This document shows, piece after piece, positions 42,219-50,697 of a stretch of DNA of 64,000 nucleotides. The DNA comes from JAPHSX01 sp041554195 (GTDB lineage: Bacteria > Pseudomonadota > Gammaproteobacteria > Thiohalomonadales > Thiohalomonadaceae). Each line of letters starts with the position of its first letter. Position 1 is the first letter of the stretch. A program made the translations under genes and the position numbers. The stretch spans positions 62,001 through 126,000 of the forward strand of contig JBFFMJ010000009.1 of the NCBI GenBank assembly GCA_041554195.1, read 5' to 3'. Below the pieces are notes generated by a model, which saw only the letters and a list, made by a program, of their open reading frames with translations, did not search any database and was not told where the DNA came from.

Positions 42219-42301
42219 TCCATTTGAGCTGTTTACAACGGTCACGAGCCAGTTATATTTGAAAAAGGTGGTTTCCCATATTTCTTGGCTTTTGGGAACG
42301 T

Positions 42302-42362
42302 TATAATGTTTTAGTTAGCTTTACCCCCATAGGTCAGAGTAATAAGCGCGTCTAACGCTTAT
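42302..42362 (+). promoter_or_regulatory. Candidate promoter -10 and 5'-leader hairpin of the cyclic-di-GMP gene
   Basis: TATAAT (42302-42307) follows a TTCCCA...TGGGAA inverted repeat (about 42273-42299). Downstream, ATAAGCG (42342-42348) and CGCTTAT (42356-42362) form a perfect 7-bp stem immediately before the AAGGAG ribosome site. No good -35 box at the usual distance. Confidence 0.4.
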
Positions 42363-42378
42363 AACAAGGAGATAATTT

Positions 42379-45300
42379 GTGAGTAACCAGCGAGCCTTCC
42401 CCCGGTTCCCTCTTACCCTTGATGTGTCGGTCAGTGTGGACGGTAGTGTGCAGGTCTGTCGTGTGCGTGATTACTGTGCTGGCGGTATTTTCCTGTTGTA
42501 TGGCAAGCACCCCCGGCTCATCACACAGGGGAGTGATGTTGGAATTCAATTCTCCGATCCCGATAGCCCCACCAGCAGTTATCAGCTTGTTGGTAAGGTT
42601 GCCCGTGCCCTGGAGCACGGGGTCGGCATCTCGTTTACCGAGAGCAATCAGACTGCGATGATGGTGCTGGCACAGCTGGCGCAAAAGCAGGAGGTGGCAG
42701 CCAAGCAGCAGGTGCATGCGCAGGTCGGTGCCGAGATCCCGGGTATTATCCGCCGCTGCCGGGAGATCGGCGCGCAGAGCATGGAGAGGATCCTCGACGG
42801 TTTTCTGGAGACCGCCAACGAGCGCCTGTTTATTGCAGCCCATGAGTCCGGGAGTAACTCCCAGCAATCCGCCTTTTTTGGTGCTATCAATGAGTTGCAA
42901 AAGGGCAAGGAGAGGAATAACGCTAACATCCTTTCACAGATGGCGGCTCGCTTTGATGTGCTCGATCATCCTGACTATACCCCCAACGGACTCTCACCCG
43001 ACTCGGGGGGAGCTGAGGAGGATGGTCTGTCGCTGGTTGATAGTCAGGAGTTCGATAACTGGCTGGTGGTACGCTCCATTGCCTCGAAGGTAGAGGGTCA
43101 TATGCCCGAGGAGCTGGAGGCCCTGGAGACCCGCCTTTCATTAATCGCGGTGAATCCAATCTCCAAGGAGAGCAATCCGGTCGGCCCGCTGGCAATAGCA
43201 TCGGTCTTTAATGATGCGATCAATACCCTGGTGCTGGAGGATGATGCGAAGAAGGCGATCTTTCTGGTGATGGAGGGGGTATTCGATCAGGAGCTGAAGC
43301 GGCTCTATGAAGAAATGAATGCGCACCTGATTAGTAACGGCATATTGCCCGACTTTCGGAAGAAGATGGAGGTGGTGAAAATGCCCGGAACTGATAATGC
43401 CGGGTATGCTCAGCCGGAGTATGAGCCGGTTGAAGATGAGGCGCCGGCACAGCCTCAGGGGAGCGACAACCATACCGGGGGAGCACCAAGGCCGGCAGTC
43501 CTACAGCAGGCCACACCGCAACAGGTAGCCCCGCAACAGGTAGCCCCGCAACAGGTAGCACCGCAACAGGTAGCACCGCAACAGGTAGCACCGCAACAGG
43601 TAGCACCGCAACAGGTAGCACCGCAACAGGCAGCACCGCAGCCAGCCGCTCACAGCGCTCCCGTTGCGCCAAGGCTGAGCTATCGTCATGTCCCCGCGTC
43701 CGTTACCCCCTCCCTGCCGTCGGGTCCGGCCATGGCCTTTCAGAACATGCAGGAGTTGATGCATCTGCGCGGCAGCGGTGTCGATGCGGTTGCCGCCGCA
43801 CCAGAGGGTTATTTTAGTAGTGGCGAGGTGATGCATGCGCTGGCCCAGCTGGAGGGGGCGGTGGCCGCCGCCGAGCGGACCGAGCTTGATGCGGTGGGCC
43901 ATGCGCAGTTTCTCGCCGAGACCCTCGCCATCCTGACCGGTGAAGAGGGTAAGGGGCTGAGCGATACTGATCGTGACACCGTCACCTATGTCGGTGGGCT
44001 CTTCAGCTCGATGCATCAGGATCAGCACTTGCCCGAGGTGGTCAAGCCCTGGCTGGAGCGCATAGAGGTACCGCTCCTCAAGGCGGGGGTGATCGACCCC
44101 ACTATGATGGAGGATGCCGAGCACCCGGCGCGCCAGGTCGTCAATCGGCTGGAGCAGGTGGGGCGTCACGTACAGAGTGACAGGAGCGAGAAGCGAGCGG
44201 AGATCCACAAACAGGTGGAGTCGCTACTCGATGCTATCCAGCAGCGGGTAGATGAGGACCCGGAAGTCTTCGCCAATGCGGTAGGCCAGCTCGATGAGAT
44301 TCGTGAGGGTTATCGCGTCTCTTACCGCCAGAATGTGGATCGCATAGTCACGGAGTGCGAACAGGAGTCATCCCTCAACAAGGTGCGCAATGCGATTCTT
44401 GGCGCGTTGAATGACATATTGGGCCACCGCGAGGTGCCCAAGGTGATCCTCGCCCTGCTGGAGTCGGGCCTGAAAAACCTGCTGTTCCGTACCCATATAA
44501 AAAACGGTCCCGATAGCGATGCCTATAAATCCTATATCGGTTTTATCGACCTGCTAACGGCCCGCCTGGCCCGACGTGAACCGGTAAAGGCGAAGAGGCT
44601 GGCCGATGATGCCACCCTGCTGCAGTGGCTGCCGCGCATCCTCGCCAGTGCCTCGAAGGATGAGGCACGCAACGAGGAGTTGACCAGCGAGATAAAGGGC
44701 TATCTTAGTGGTGAGGCGCAGCCGGCAACGCAGTACGTGCCCGCACTGACGATAAAGACGACTCACCTGGATGAGCTGAACAGCAAACCCGATGAGCTGG
44801 ACATGGATGCCTGGCAGCTAATCCTGGACGATGCCCGCAACCTCAATGACGGTGTCCCCTTCGTCTATGCCGATGAGGAGAAGGGGGAGCAGGAGGTCTC
44901 CCTGGTGTGGCATGATGAGGGGGACAAGCCGCCGCGCTATGTGTTTGCCGATACTAGCGGTGAGAAGATGTTGGATCTCTCCCTGGGCGAGGTGGCTAAC
45001 CTGCTCTATCACAGCGTGTTGGCGCGCATGGAGGTGCGGGATATGAGCGTCACCGAGCGCGCCACCTACGACTTCCTGCAGAATATCCACAATAATCTGT
45101 CGTACCAGGCGCAACACGATGAGTTGACCGGTCTACTCAACCGTAAATCCTTCGAGCGGGCGCTGGAACAGGCCTATAACTCGGCGATAGCCACCGAGCG
45201 TAGCGGTATATTGGGCTACTTTGACCTGGATCGTTTCAACGTTATCAATACCACCTGCGGTCACACCGAGGGCGATAAGTTGCTACAGGAGGTGGCGGAG

Positions 45301-46386
45301 ATCTTCAGGGTCAATGTGGGTGACGGTGGAACCGTGGCGTGCCTCGGTGGCGATGAGTTTGGCGTGATCTTGGAGGGGGCCAGTCGCATTGAAGGGTTGA
45401 AACGCATGACCGCGTTGCATGACGTCATACGCGAGGTGCGTTTCTCCTGCGATGATAACGAATTTAACGTTACCGCCAGCGCGGGTCTGGCCGAGATCAA
45501 CAATACCAGTGACAGCAGTGGCCGCCTGTTAAGTGCGGTGGATGCGGCCTGCTTTACCGCCAAGGATCAGGGGCGTGACAATATCCAGATCCACAACCCG
45601 GAGAACACCCGCATCAGTGACCGCACCACCATTCTTGAGTGGGTGGGGCGCATTAACGTGCTGTTCGAGAAGAACCTGATCCAGCTGCGCTGTCAGAAGA
45701 TCGACCCGGTGCAGAAGACGGTTAACTCCCTGCCGCACTATGAGGTGCTGCTCGACGTACATGATGAGGAGGGTAACAAGGTTCCGCTGGATGAATTTAT
45801 CGTTGCCGCCGAGCGTTATAACCGCATTATCGATATCGACACCTGGGTGGTCGATTACGTGCTTAACTGGCTGGAAGAGCATCGCAGCAAGTTGAACCGT
45901 ATTAGCGGCCTCTCGATCAACCTCTCCGGCAACTCCATCGGTAACCGTAAATTTATGGAGCATGTAGAGGAGCGCCTCTCGGTAGAGGGGTTCCCTGCCG
46001 ATAAGGTTATCTTTGAGGTGACCGAGACTATCGCCATCAACAATATCGACAATGCGGCCCGCTTCATGCGCAAGTTAAAAGAGGTGGGATGCCGTTTCTC
46101 GCTGGATGATTTTGGTAGTGGCACCTCCTCCTACTCCTACCTTAAGACCCTGCCGATCGATTATCTGAAGATCGACGGTGTCTTCGTTAAGGATATCGCG
46201 AAAAATGGTCACGATTACGCGGTGGTGAAGTCGATTAACGAGATCGGCCATGTGATGGGCATGAAGACGATCGCCGAGTATGTGGAGGATGAGTTTGCCT
46301 TCCAGGCACTGAAGGCGATAGGCCTCGATTATGTGCAGGGATTCGGCATTGAGAAGCCGATCCCGCTCTATAAACTGTTTGGCTAA
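42379..46386 (+). CDS. PilZ-DUF1631-GGDEF-EAL cyclic-di-GMP protein
   Basis: A 1335-residue protein, GTG start with AAGGAG. Order: PilZ-type domain (about 1-105; RAFPRFPLTLDVSV and RVRDYCAGGIF), DUF1631 region split by a (VAPQQ)n linker at about 380-420, GGDEF (about 910-1080) with intact GGDEF at 990-994 but no RxxD inhibitory site before it, and EAL (about 1110-1335). In the EAL domain the motif reads EVL, while NLSGNS, EVTETIA, DDFGSG, LKIDG and the final AEYVE are kept, so phosphodiesterase activity is likely. There is no signal peptide or membrane helix, so it is cytoplasmic. It probably senses cyclic-di-GMP through PilZ and adjusts its level for surface or motility behaviour. Confidence 0.9.
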   Translation: MSNQRAFPRFPLTLDVSVSVDGSVQVCRVRDYCAGGIFLLYGKHPRLITQGSDVGIQFSDPDSPTSSYQLVGKVARALEHGVGISFTESNQTAMMVLAQLAQKQEVAAKQQVHAQVGAEIPGIIRRCREIGAQSMERILDGFLETANERLFIAAHESGSNSQQSAFFGAINELQKGKERNNANILSQMAARFDVLDHPDYTPNGLSPDSGGAEEDGLSLVDSQEFDNWLVVRSIASKVEGHMPEELEALETRLSLIAVNPISKESNPVGPLAIASVFNDAINTLVLEDDAKKAIFLVMEGVFDQELKRLYEEMNAHLISNGILPDFRKKMEVVKMPGTDNAGYAQPEYEPVEDEAPAQPQGSDNHTGGAPRPAVLQQATPQQVAPQQVAPQQVAPQQVAPQQVAPQQVAPQQVAPQQAAPQPAAHSAPVAPRLSYRHVPASVTPSLPSGPAMAFQNMQELMHLRGSGVDAVAAAPEGYFSSGEVMHALAQLEGAVAAAERTELDAVGHAQFLAETLAILTGEEGKGLSDTDRDTVTYVGGLFSSMHQDQHLPEVVKPWLERIEVPLLKAGVIDPTMMEDAEHPARQVVNRLEQVGRHVQSDRSEKRAEIHKQVESLLDAIQQRVDEDPEVFANAVGQLDEIREGYRVSYRQNVDRIVTECEQESSLNKVRNAILGALNDILGHREVPKVILALLESGLKNLLFRTHIKNGPDSDAYKSYIGFIDLLTARLARREPVKAKRLADDATLLQWLPRILASASKDEARNEELTSEIKGYLSGEAQPATQYVPALTIKTTHLDELNSKPDELDMDAWQLILDDARNLNDGVPFVYADEEKGEQEVSLVWHDEGDKPPRYVFADTSGEKMLDLSLGEVANLLYHSVLARMEVRDMSVTERATYDFLQNIHNNLSYQAQHDELTGLLNRKSFERALEQAYNSAIATERSGILGYFDLDRFNVINTTCGHTEGDKLLQEVAEIFRVNVGDGGTVACLGGDEFGVILEGASRIEGLKRMTALHDVIREVRFSCDDNEFNVTASAGLAEINNTSDSSGRLLSAVDAACFTAKDQGRDNIQIHNPENTRISDRTTILEWVGRINVLFEKNLIQLRCQKIDPVQKTVNSLPHYEVLLDVHDEEGNKVPLDEFIVAAERYNRIIDIDTWVVDYVLNWLEEHRSKLNRISGLSINLSGNSIGNRKFMEHVEERLSVEGFPADKVIFEVTETIAINNIDNAARFMRKLKEVGCRFSLDDFGSGTSSYSYLKTLPIDYLKIDGVFVKDIAKNGHDYAVVKSINEIGHVMGMKTIAEYVEDEFAFQALKAIGLDYVQGFGIEKPIPLYKLFG
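43516..43635 (+). repeat. In-frame 15-bp tandem repeat (8 units) encoding PQQVA
   Basis: Eight head-to-tail copies of CCGCAACAGGTAGC(C/A). Two end in C, six in A, and the last has one T-to-C change. Unit length is a multiple of three, so copy-number change only alters linker length. Confidence 0.95.
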
Positions 46387-46510
46387 TAGGGTTTTTTATT
46401 ACAGCTAACATCAGCTATTGGCGCTAAGCCCCTGTTTCTCAATTTGGGGGGTGTTTTGAGTGCTTGGTTTTGCCTCGTGGCGACGGTATAGTCGCCATTC
46501 GACTATGGCT

Positions 46511-46672
46511 CTTGTGGGAGAGAGCGGCACCGGGTAACCGATGATGCCGCCGCCGAAGGCGCAACCCGCCCGGAATCGCTCAGGCAAATGGACCATCAGA
46601 ACCGGTCGACTCTGGAGAGCGATCTCATACATGATCCACCGAAGGGGCCAAGCTCTCAGGTGCCAGGACAGA
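46511..46672 (+). promoter_or_regulatory. Tandem glycine riboswitch (gcvT motif)
   Basis: Two aptamer-like units. The first has GGGAGAGAGCGGCACC, GCCGCCGAAGGCGCAA and CTCAGGCAAATGGACC; the second has CTGGAGAGCGATC, CACCGAAGGGGCCAAG and CTCAGGTGCCAGGACAGAGG. These are the conserved cores of glycine aptamers joined by a short linker. Placed directly before an intrinsic terminator and gcvT, it should turn the cleavage operon on when glycine is abundant. A GGCGAC/GTCGCC stem (46479-46496) lies just upstream. Confidence 0.95.
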
Positions 46673-46673
46673 G

Positions 46674-46714
46674 GGGCGACGAAAGAGGGTGATCTCTTTC
46701 GTCGCCCTTTTTTT
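46674..46714 (+). terminator. Riboswitch-controlled terminator
   Basis: GGGCGACGAAAGAG (46674-46687) pairs with CTCTTTCGTCGCCC (46694-46707), 14 bp perfect, followed by seven T residues. It is the expression platform of the glycine riboswitch. Confidence 0.92.
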
Positions 46715-46769
46715 GTTGCAGCGACGAATTACGTATCACGCTGAAGAGTAATTGAACTCAGGAATAGAC

Positions 46770-47855
46770 ATGTCCAAACAGACCGCACTATACGAGACAC
46801 ATGTTGCCGAAGGGGCCAAGCTGGTCGATTTCGCTGGCTGGGAAATGCCCATCCACTACGGCTCGCAAATTGAGGAGCACCACACGGTGCGCCGTAGCGC
46901 CGGCATGTTCGATGTCTCGCACATGTGCGTGGTCGACCTGCACGGGGTGCGCAGTCGCGATATGCTGCGTTACCTGATGGCCAACGACGTGGCCAAGCTC
47001 GATAGCCAGCCCGGCAAGGCGCTCTACAGCTGCATGCTCAACGAGCGCGGCGGGGTGATCGATGACCTTATCATCTACCATATGGATACCGTCTGGTATC
47101 GCCTGATAGTCAATGCCGGAACCCGTAACAAGGATTTCGCCTGGCTGGCAAAACACGCAGCCTCTTTTGATGTGGAGGTAAGCGAGCGTGATGACTTGGC
47201 GATGATCGCGGTGCAGGGCCCCGAGGCGCGTGACAAGGTACATGCGGTGCTGGGTAAGGAGGCTGCCAGCTTAATGGGGCTGGTGCGTTTTTCCGCCGCC
47301 GAGGTCGGAGAGTTATTCGTTGCCCGCACCGGCTATACCGGCGAGGATGGTTATGAGATCGTGGTACCTGCAGAGCAGGCCGAAGACCTCTGGCACAAGT
47401 TGCGTGAGGCCGGGGTACAGCCCTGCGGTCTGGGGGCCCGCGATACCCTGCGCCTGGAGGCGGGAATGAATCTGTATGGGCAGGATATGACTGAAGATAC
47501 CTCGCCGTTGATCTCGGGTCTGGCCTGGACCGTGGCGCTGCAACCCGAGAGCCGCAAGTTCATCGGTCGCGAGGTGCTGGAGGCGGAGCGTGTGCAGGGG
47601 ATCACCCAGAAACTGGTGGCGCTGGTGCTGCAGGACAAGGGGGTGTTGCGCGCCCACCAGAAGGTGATTATTGATGGCCTTGGTGAGGGCGAGACCACCA
47701 GCGGCAGTTTCTCACCGACCCTTGGCAAGTCCATCGCGCTGGCCCGCGTACCGGTGGGAGAGGCCGAGCAGTGCCATGTCGAGATTCGTAATCGCCAGTT
47801 GACGGCAAAAATTGTAAAGGCCCCGTTTGTAAAAAACGGTCAACCACTCTATTAA
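46770..47855 (+). CDS. gcvT: Glycine cleavage system T protein (aminomethyltransferase)
   Basis: A 361-residue GcvT that releases ammonia from the aminomethyl-lipoyl arm and forms methylene-THF. LVDFAGWEMPIHYGSQIEEH, AGMFDVSHM and the folate-binding ARTGYTGEDGYEI are intact. The ATG at 46770 follows CAGGAA; a start six codons earlier is less likely. First gene of the riboswitch-controlled operon. Confidence 0.97.
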   Translation: MSKQTALYETHVAEGAKLVDFAGWEMPIHYGSQIEEHHTVRRSAGMFDVSHMCVVDLHGVRSRDMLRYLMANDVAKLDSQPGKALYSCMLNERGGVIDDLIIYHMDTVWYRLIVNAGTRNKDFAWLAKHAASFDVEVSERDDLAMIAVQGPEARDKVHAVLGKEAASLMGLVRFSAAEVGELFVARTGYTGEDGYEIVVPAEQAEDLWHKLREAGVQPCGLGARDTLRLEAGMNLYGQDMTEDTSPLISGLAWTVALQPESRKFIGREVLEAERVQGITQKLVALVLQDKGVLRAHQKVIIDGLGEGETTSGSFSPTLGKSIALARVPVGEAEQCHVEIRNRQLTAKIVKAPFVKNGQPLY

Positions 47856-47885
47856 CTCGAACAAGCTTAAGAAGAGGATATAAAG

Positions 47886-48266
47886 ATGAGCGATCTGCCC
47901 CAGGAATTGAAGTACAGCAAAAGCCACGAGTGGGTTCGCGAGGAGAACGATGGCTCGGTCACCGTCGGCATCACCGACCACGCCCAGGAACTGCTGGGTG
48001 ACATGGTCTTCGTTGAGCTGCCCGAAGTGGAGCGTGAACTGAGCGCGGAGGAAGAGTGTGCCGTGGTGGAGTCGGTGAAGGCAGCCTCCGATGTCTACTC
48101 CCCGGTCGCGGGCACCGTTACCGAGGTGAATAGCGCGGTGGAGGATAGCCCCGAGCTGGTCAACCAGGATCCCTATGGCGACGGCTGGCTGTTCCGCCTG
48201 AAGGATGTCAGCGGTATGGATGAGCTGCTCGATGCCGATGGCTACGCCGCGAGTATTGAAGAGTAG
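47886..48266 (+). CDS. gcvH: Glycine cleavage system H protein
   Basis: A 126-residue lipoyl carrier. The lipoylated lysine is in VVESVKAASDVYSPV, and the start YSKSHEWVREENDGSVTVGIT is typical. It shuttles the aminomethyl group between P, T and L proteins. Lies 30 bases after gcvT with a good AAGAGGA site. No separate L-protein gene is in the window, so it probably uses a shared dihydrolipoamide dehydrogenase. Confidence 0.98.
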   Translation: MSDLPQELKYSKSHEWVREENDGSVTVGITDHAQELLGDMVFVELPEVERELSAEEECAVVESVKAASDVYSPVAGTVTEVNSAVEDSPELVNQDPYGDGWLFRLKDVSGMDELLDADGYAASIEE

Positions 48267-48299
48267 CCCTTAGTCCCCCTTAGCCTGCGGAAACAGACC

Positions 48300-49730
48300 A
48301 TGCCGTTTATCCCCCATACCGAAGATGATGTGCGCGCCATGCTGGCGGCCATTGGTGTTGATAGCATTGATGCCCTGTTCGACGAGATCCCGGCCAATTT
48401 ACGCGCTGAGGGTCTGCCCACCATCCCCGAGGGGATGGGCGAGATGGGTGTCGGTAAACTGATGCAGCAGCGCGCCGCCGAAGATGGTCAGCCGCTCTGC
48501 TTTATCGGTGCCGGTGCCTATGAACACCATATCCCCGCGGCGGTGTGGGAGCTGGTGACCCGTGGCGAGTTCTACTCCGCCTACACCCCCTATCAGGCCG
48601 AGGCGAGCCAGGGCACGCTACAGCTGGTCTATGAATTTCAGACCATGATCGCCGGGCTGACCGGCATGGATGTGGCCAACGCCTCGCTCTACGACGGTGC
48701 CTCGGCACTGGCCGAGGCGGTGTTGATGGCGATCCGCGCCAACCGCAAGTCGAAATCCAAGCGCATCCTGATGCCTGCCACCGTCCATCCCGACTACCGT
48801 CGCGTGGTCGATACCATTGTGCGCAATCAGGGCATCACCCTGGAACTGGTCGATTACGATGCGGCAACCGGTAATACTGATGCTGCCGCGCTGGCAAAAT
48901 ACGAGGGTGAGGACTTCGCCGCGCTGGTGGTGCCGCAGCCCAACTTCTTCGGTGTGCTGGAGGAGGTCGATGCGCTGACCGACTGGGCGCACGCCAATAA
49001 CATGCTGGTGATTGGTCTGGTCAATCCGACCGCGCTGGCACTGCTCACCCCGCCCGGTGAGTGGGGCGAGGCGGGGGCGGATATCGCCTGTGGCGAGGGG
49101 CAGCCGCTGGGCTCACCGCTCGCCTCCGGTGGTCCCTACTTTGGTTTTATGGGATGTCGTCAGGCGCATGTGCGCCAGATGCCTGGGCGCATTGTTGGTG
49201 GTACCGTCGACCTTGATGGCAAGCGCGGTTTCACCCTCACTCTGCAGGCGCGGGAGCAACATATCCGTCGCTCCAAGGCGACATCCAACATCTGTACCAA
49301 CCAGGGGCTGCTGGCCGCTGCCGCGACGGTTTACATGGCGCTGCTGGGGCCGCAGGGGCTGCGTAATGTCGCTGCCGCCAGTCACGCCAATACCCGCAAG
49401 CTGGCTGAAAAACTGAGCGCCCTCGACGGGGTGGATGTTGTGTTCAGCGGTCACTCCTTCCACGAGGTGGTGCTGCGACTGAATCAGGATGCCGGGCGGG
49501 TGCTGCGCGCCCTGGCGGTACAGGACATCCTCGGCGGTCACCATCTGGGTGAAGACTATCCTGAGCTGGAGAACTGCCTGCTGCTCTGTGCCACCGAGAC
49601 CAAGAGCGACGAGGATATCGAGCGGCTGGCGGAGAATCTGGCTCGCATTCTCGCACGTAGCAGTACCAATCCGATTTGCGCCAAGTACACGCCAAAAGAC
49701 CCTGAAAAATACGGCTTCACAGGAGAATAA
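48300..49730 (+). CDS. gcvPA: Glycine dehydrogenase (decarboxylating) subunit 1
   Basis: A 476-residue PA subunit of the split (alpha2beta2) P protein. Segments FIGAGAYEHHIPAAVWELVTR, YTPYQAEASQGTLQLVYEFQ and LYDGASALAEAVLMA are characteristic. It lacks the PLP lysine, which is on PB. About 25 residues longer than typical 448-residue forms, mostly at the C-terminus (PICAKYTPKDPEKYGF). A metallohydrolase gene separates it from gcvPB. Confidence 0.96.
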   Translation: MPFIPHTEDDVRAMLAAIGVDSIDALFDEIPANLRAEGLPTIPEGMGEMGVGKLMQQRAAEDGQPLCFIGAGAYEHHIPAAVWELVTRGEFYSAYTPYQAEASQGTLQLVYEFQTMIAGLTGMDVANASLYDGASALAEAVLMAIRANRKSKSKRILMPATVHPDYRRVVDTIVRNQGITLELVDYDAATGNTDAAALAKYEGEDFAALVVPQPNFFGVLEEVDALTDWAHANNMLVIGLVNPTALALLTPPGEWGEAGADIACGEGQPLGSPLASGGPYFGFMGCRQAHVRQMPGRIVGGTVDLDGKRGFTLTLQAREQHIRRSKATSNICTNQGLLAAAATVYMALLGPQGLRNVAAASHANTRKLAEKLSALDGVDVVFSGHSFHEVVLRLNQDAGRVLRALAVQDILGGHHLGEDYPELENCLLLCATETKSDEDIERLAENLARILARSSTNPICAKYTPKDPEKYGFTGE

Positions 49731-49732
49731 TA

Positions 49733-50683
49733 ATGTTTAAGCGACTGACTCTACTCACTACATTACTAGCCTCAAGCCTGGCTCATGCCACCGCTACGGT
49801 CGATGATTATGCAATGAAGGCCGAGGCGGTAGCCGAGGGTGTCTACGCCATCGTCTCACCCGCCAAGTCCTTCCCCGATGCCGAGAACAAGGGGTGGAAC
49901 TCCAATAGCGCCTTTGTCGAGACCAGTGAAGGGCTGCTGGTCTTCGATACCGGTTCCTCCGAGACCATCGGCAGGGCGCTGATTAAGGCTATCCGCACGG
50001 TCAGCAATAAGCCGATTAAGTGGGTGATCAACTCCCACTCCCATGGCGATCACTGGCTGGGCAATGGGGCGTTTGTCGCCGAGAAACCGGCACAGATGAT
50101 TGCCTCCGATGTCGCCATCAGCTTGATGAAGAGCGGCGGTTACGACTGGGTAGACCGCTTCAACACCATGAGCGAGGGCGCTACCGGCAAGTTCACCCCG
50201 GTGCCGGCGAAAGACGCGGTGGTCAAGGCGATGGCGCGCAGTTTCGGCAATGTCGAGGTACAGATCCTCTTTTCGGGTAATAGCCACTCGCCCGGTGACA
50301 TCGTTTTCTGGATGCCACAAAAGAGCGTGCTGCTGACCGGCGATACCCTGTACACCAAACGCCCCCCCGCCACCTTCGATGCGCAGGTAAAACAGTGGGC
50401 GGTGTTCCTCAAGGAGCTGGAGGGGCTCAAGCCGCAGACCGTGATCCCCGGCCACGGCCCGGTCTCCGATGTCAGCGCGGTGACCAACCTGCACGACTAC
50501 TTCTCCACCCTGTGGCAGCTGGTGGCTGCCGGTTATGACGAAGGCCTGCCAGACTTTGAGATCGCCCCCGGTGTAAAAGAAGAGATGAAACGCTTCGAGG
50601 CGATCTATCCCGGTCTTTACGAGCGCCTGGGTGAGTCGATCTCACATACCTACCTGCAAGTCGAAGCAGCCGATTTTGAATAA
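49733..50683 (+). CDS. Periplasmic MBL-fold metallohydrolase (SoxH-like) inside the gcv operon
   Basis: A 316-residue exported protein with a Sec signal peptide (cleavage after AHA near residue 19). The dinuclear zinc motif SHSHGDHW gives H102, H104, D106 and H107; further ligands are in GNSHSPGDIVFW, LTGDTLY and PGHGP. This pattern fits the SoxH/quinoprotein-relay branch of metallo-beta-lactamase-fold hydrolases better than class B beta-lactamases. Only two bases separate it from gcvPA and 14 from gcvPB, so it is transcribed within the glycine operon although its product is periplasmic. Substrate unknown. Confidence 0.8.
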   Translation: MFKRLTLLTTLLASSLAHATATVDDYAMKAEAVAEGVYAIVSPAKSFPDAENKGWNSNSAFVETSEGLLVFDTGSSETIGRALIKAIRTVSNKPIKWVINSHSHGDHWLGNGAFVAEKPAQMIASDVAISLMKSGGYDWVDRFNTMSEGATGKFTPVPAKDAVVKAMARSFGNVEVQILFSGNSHSPGDIVFWMPQKSVLLTGDTLYTKRPPATFDAQVKQWAVFLKELEGLKPQTVIPGHGPVSDVSAVTNLHDYFSTLWQLVAAGYDEGLPDFEIAPGVKEEMKRFEAIYPGLYERLGESISHTYLQVEAADFE

Positions 50684-50697
50684 TTTGGATTACCCGA

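Noticed and set aside
42219..42378. Small ORF before the cyclic-di-GMP gene
   Set aside because: Only promoter-like and hairpin elements are seen; no start with a ribosome site other than the GTG used.
43516..43635. CRISPR array
   Set aside because: Repeats are directly contiguous 15-mers without spacers and lie in frame within a gene.
43501..44208. Minus-strand ORF with repeated LLRCY pattern opposite the PQQVA repeat
   Set aside because: It is the shadow of the 15-bp tandem repeat in the other strand, with no ribosome site or family resemblance.
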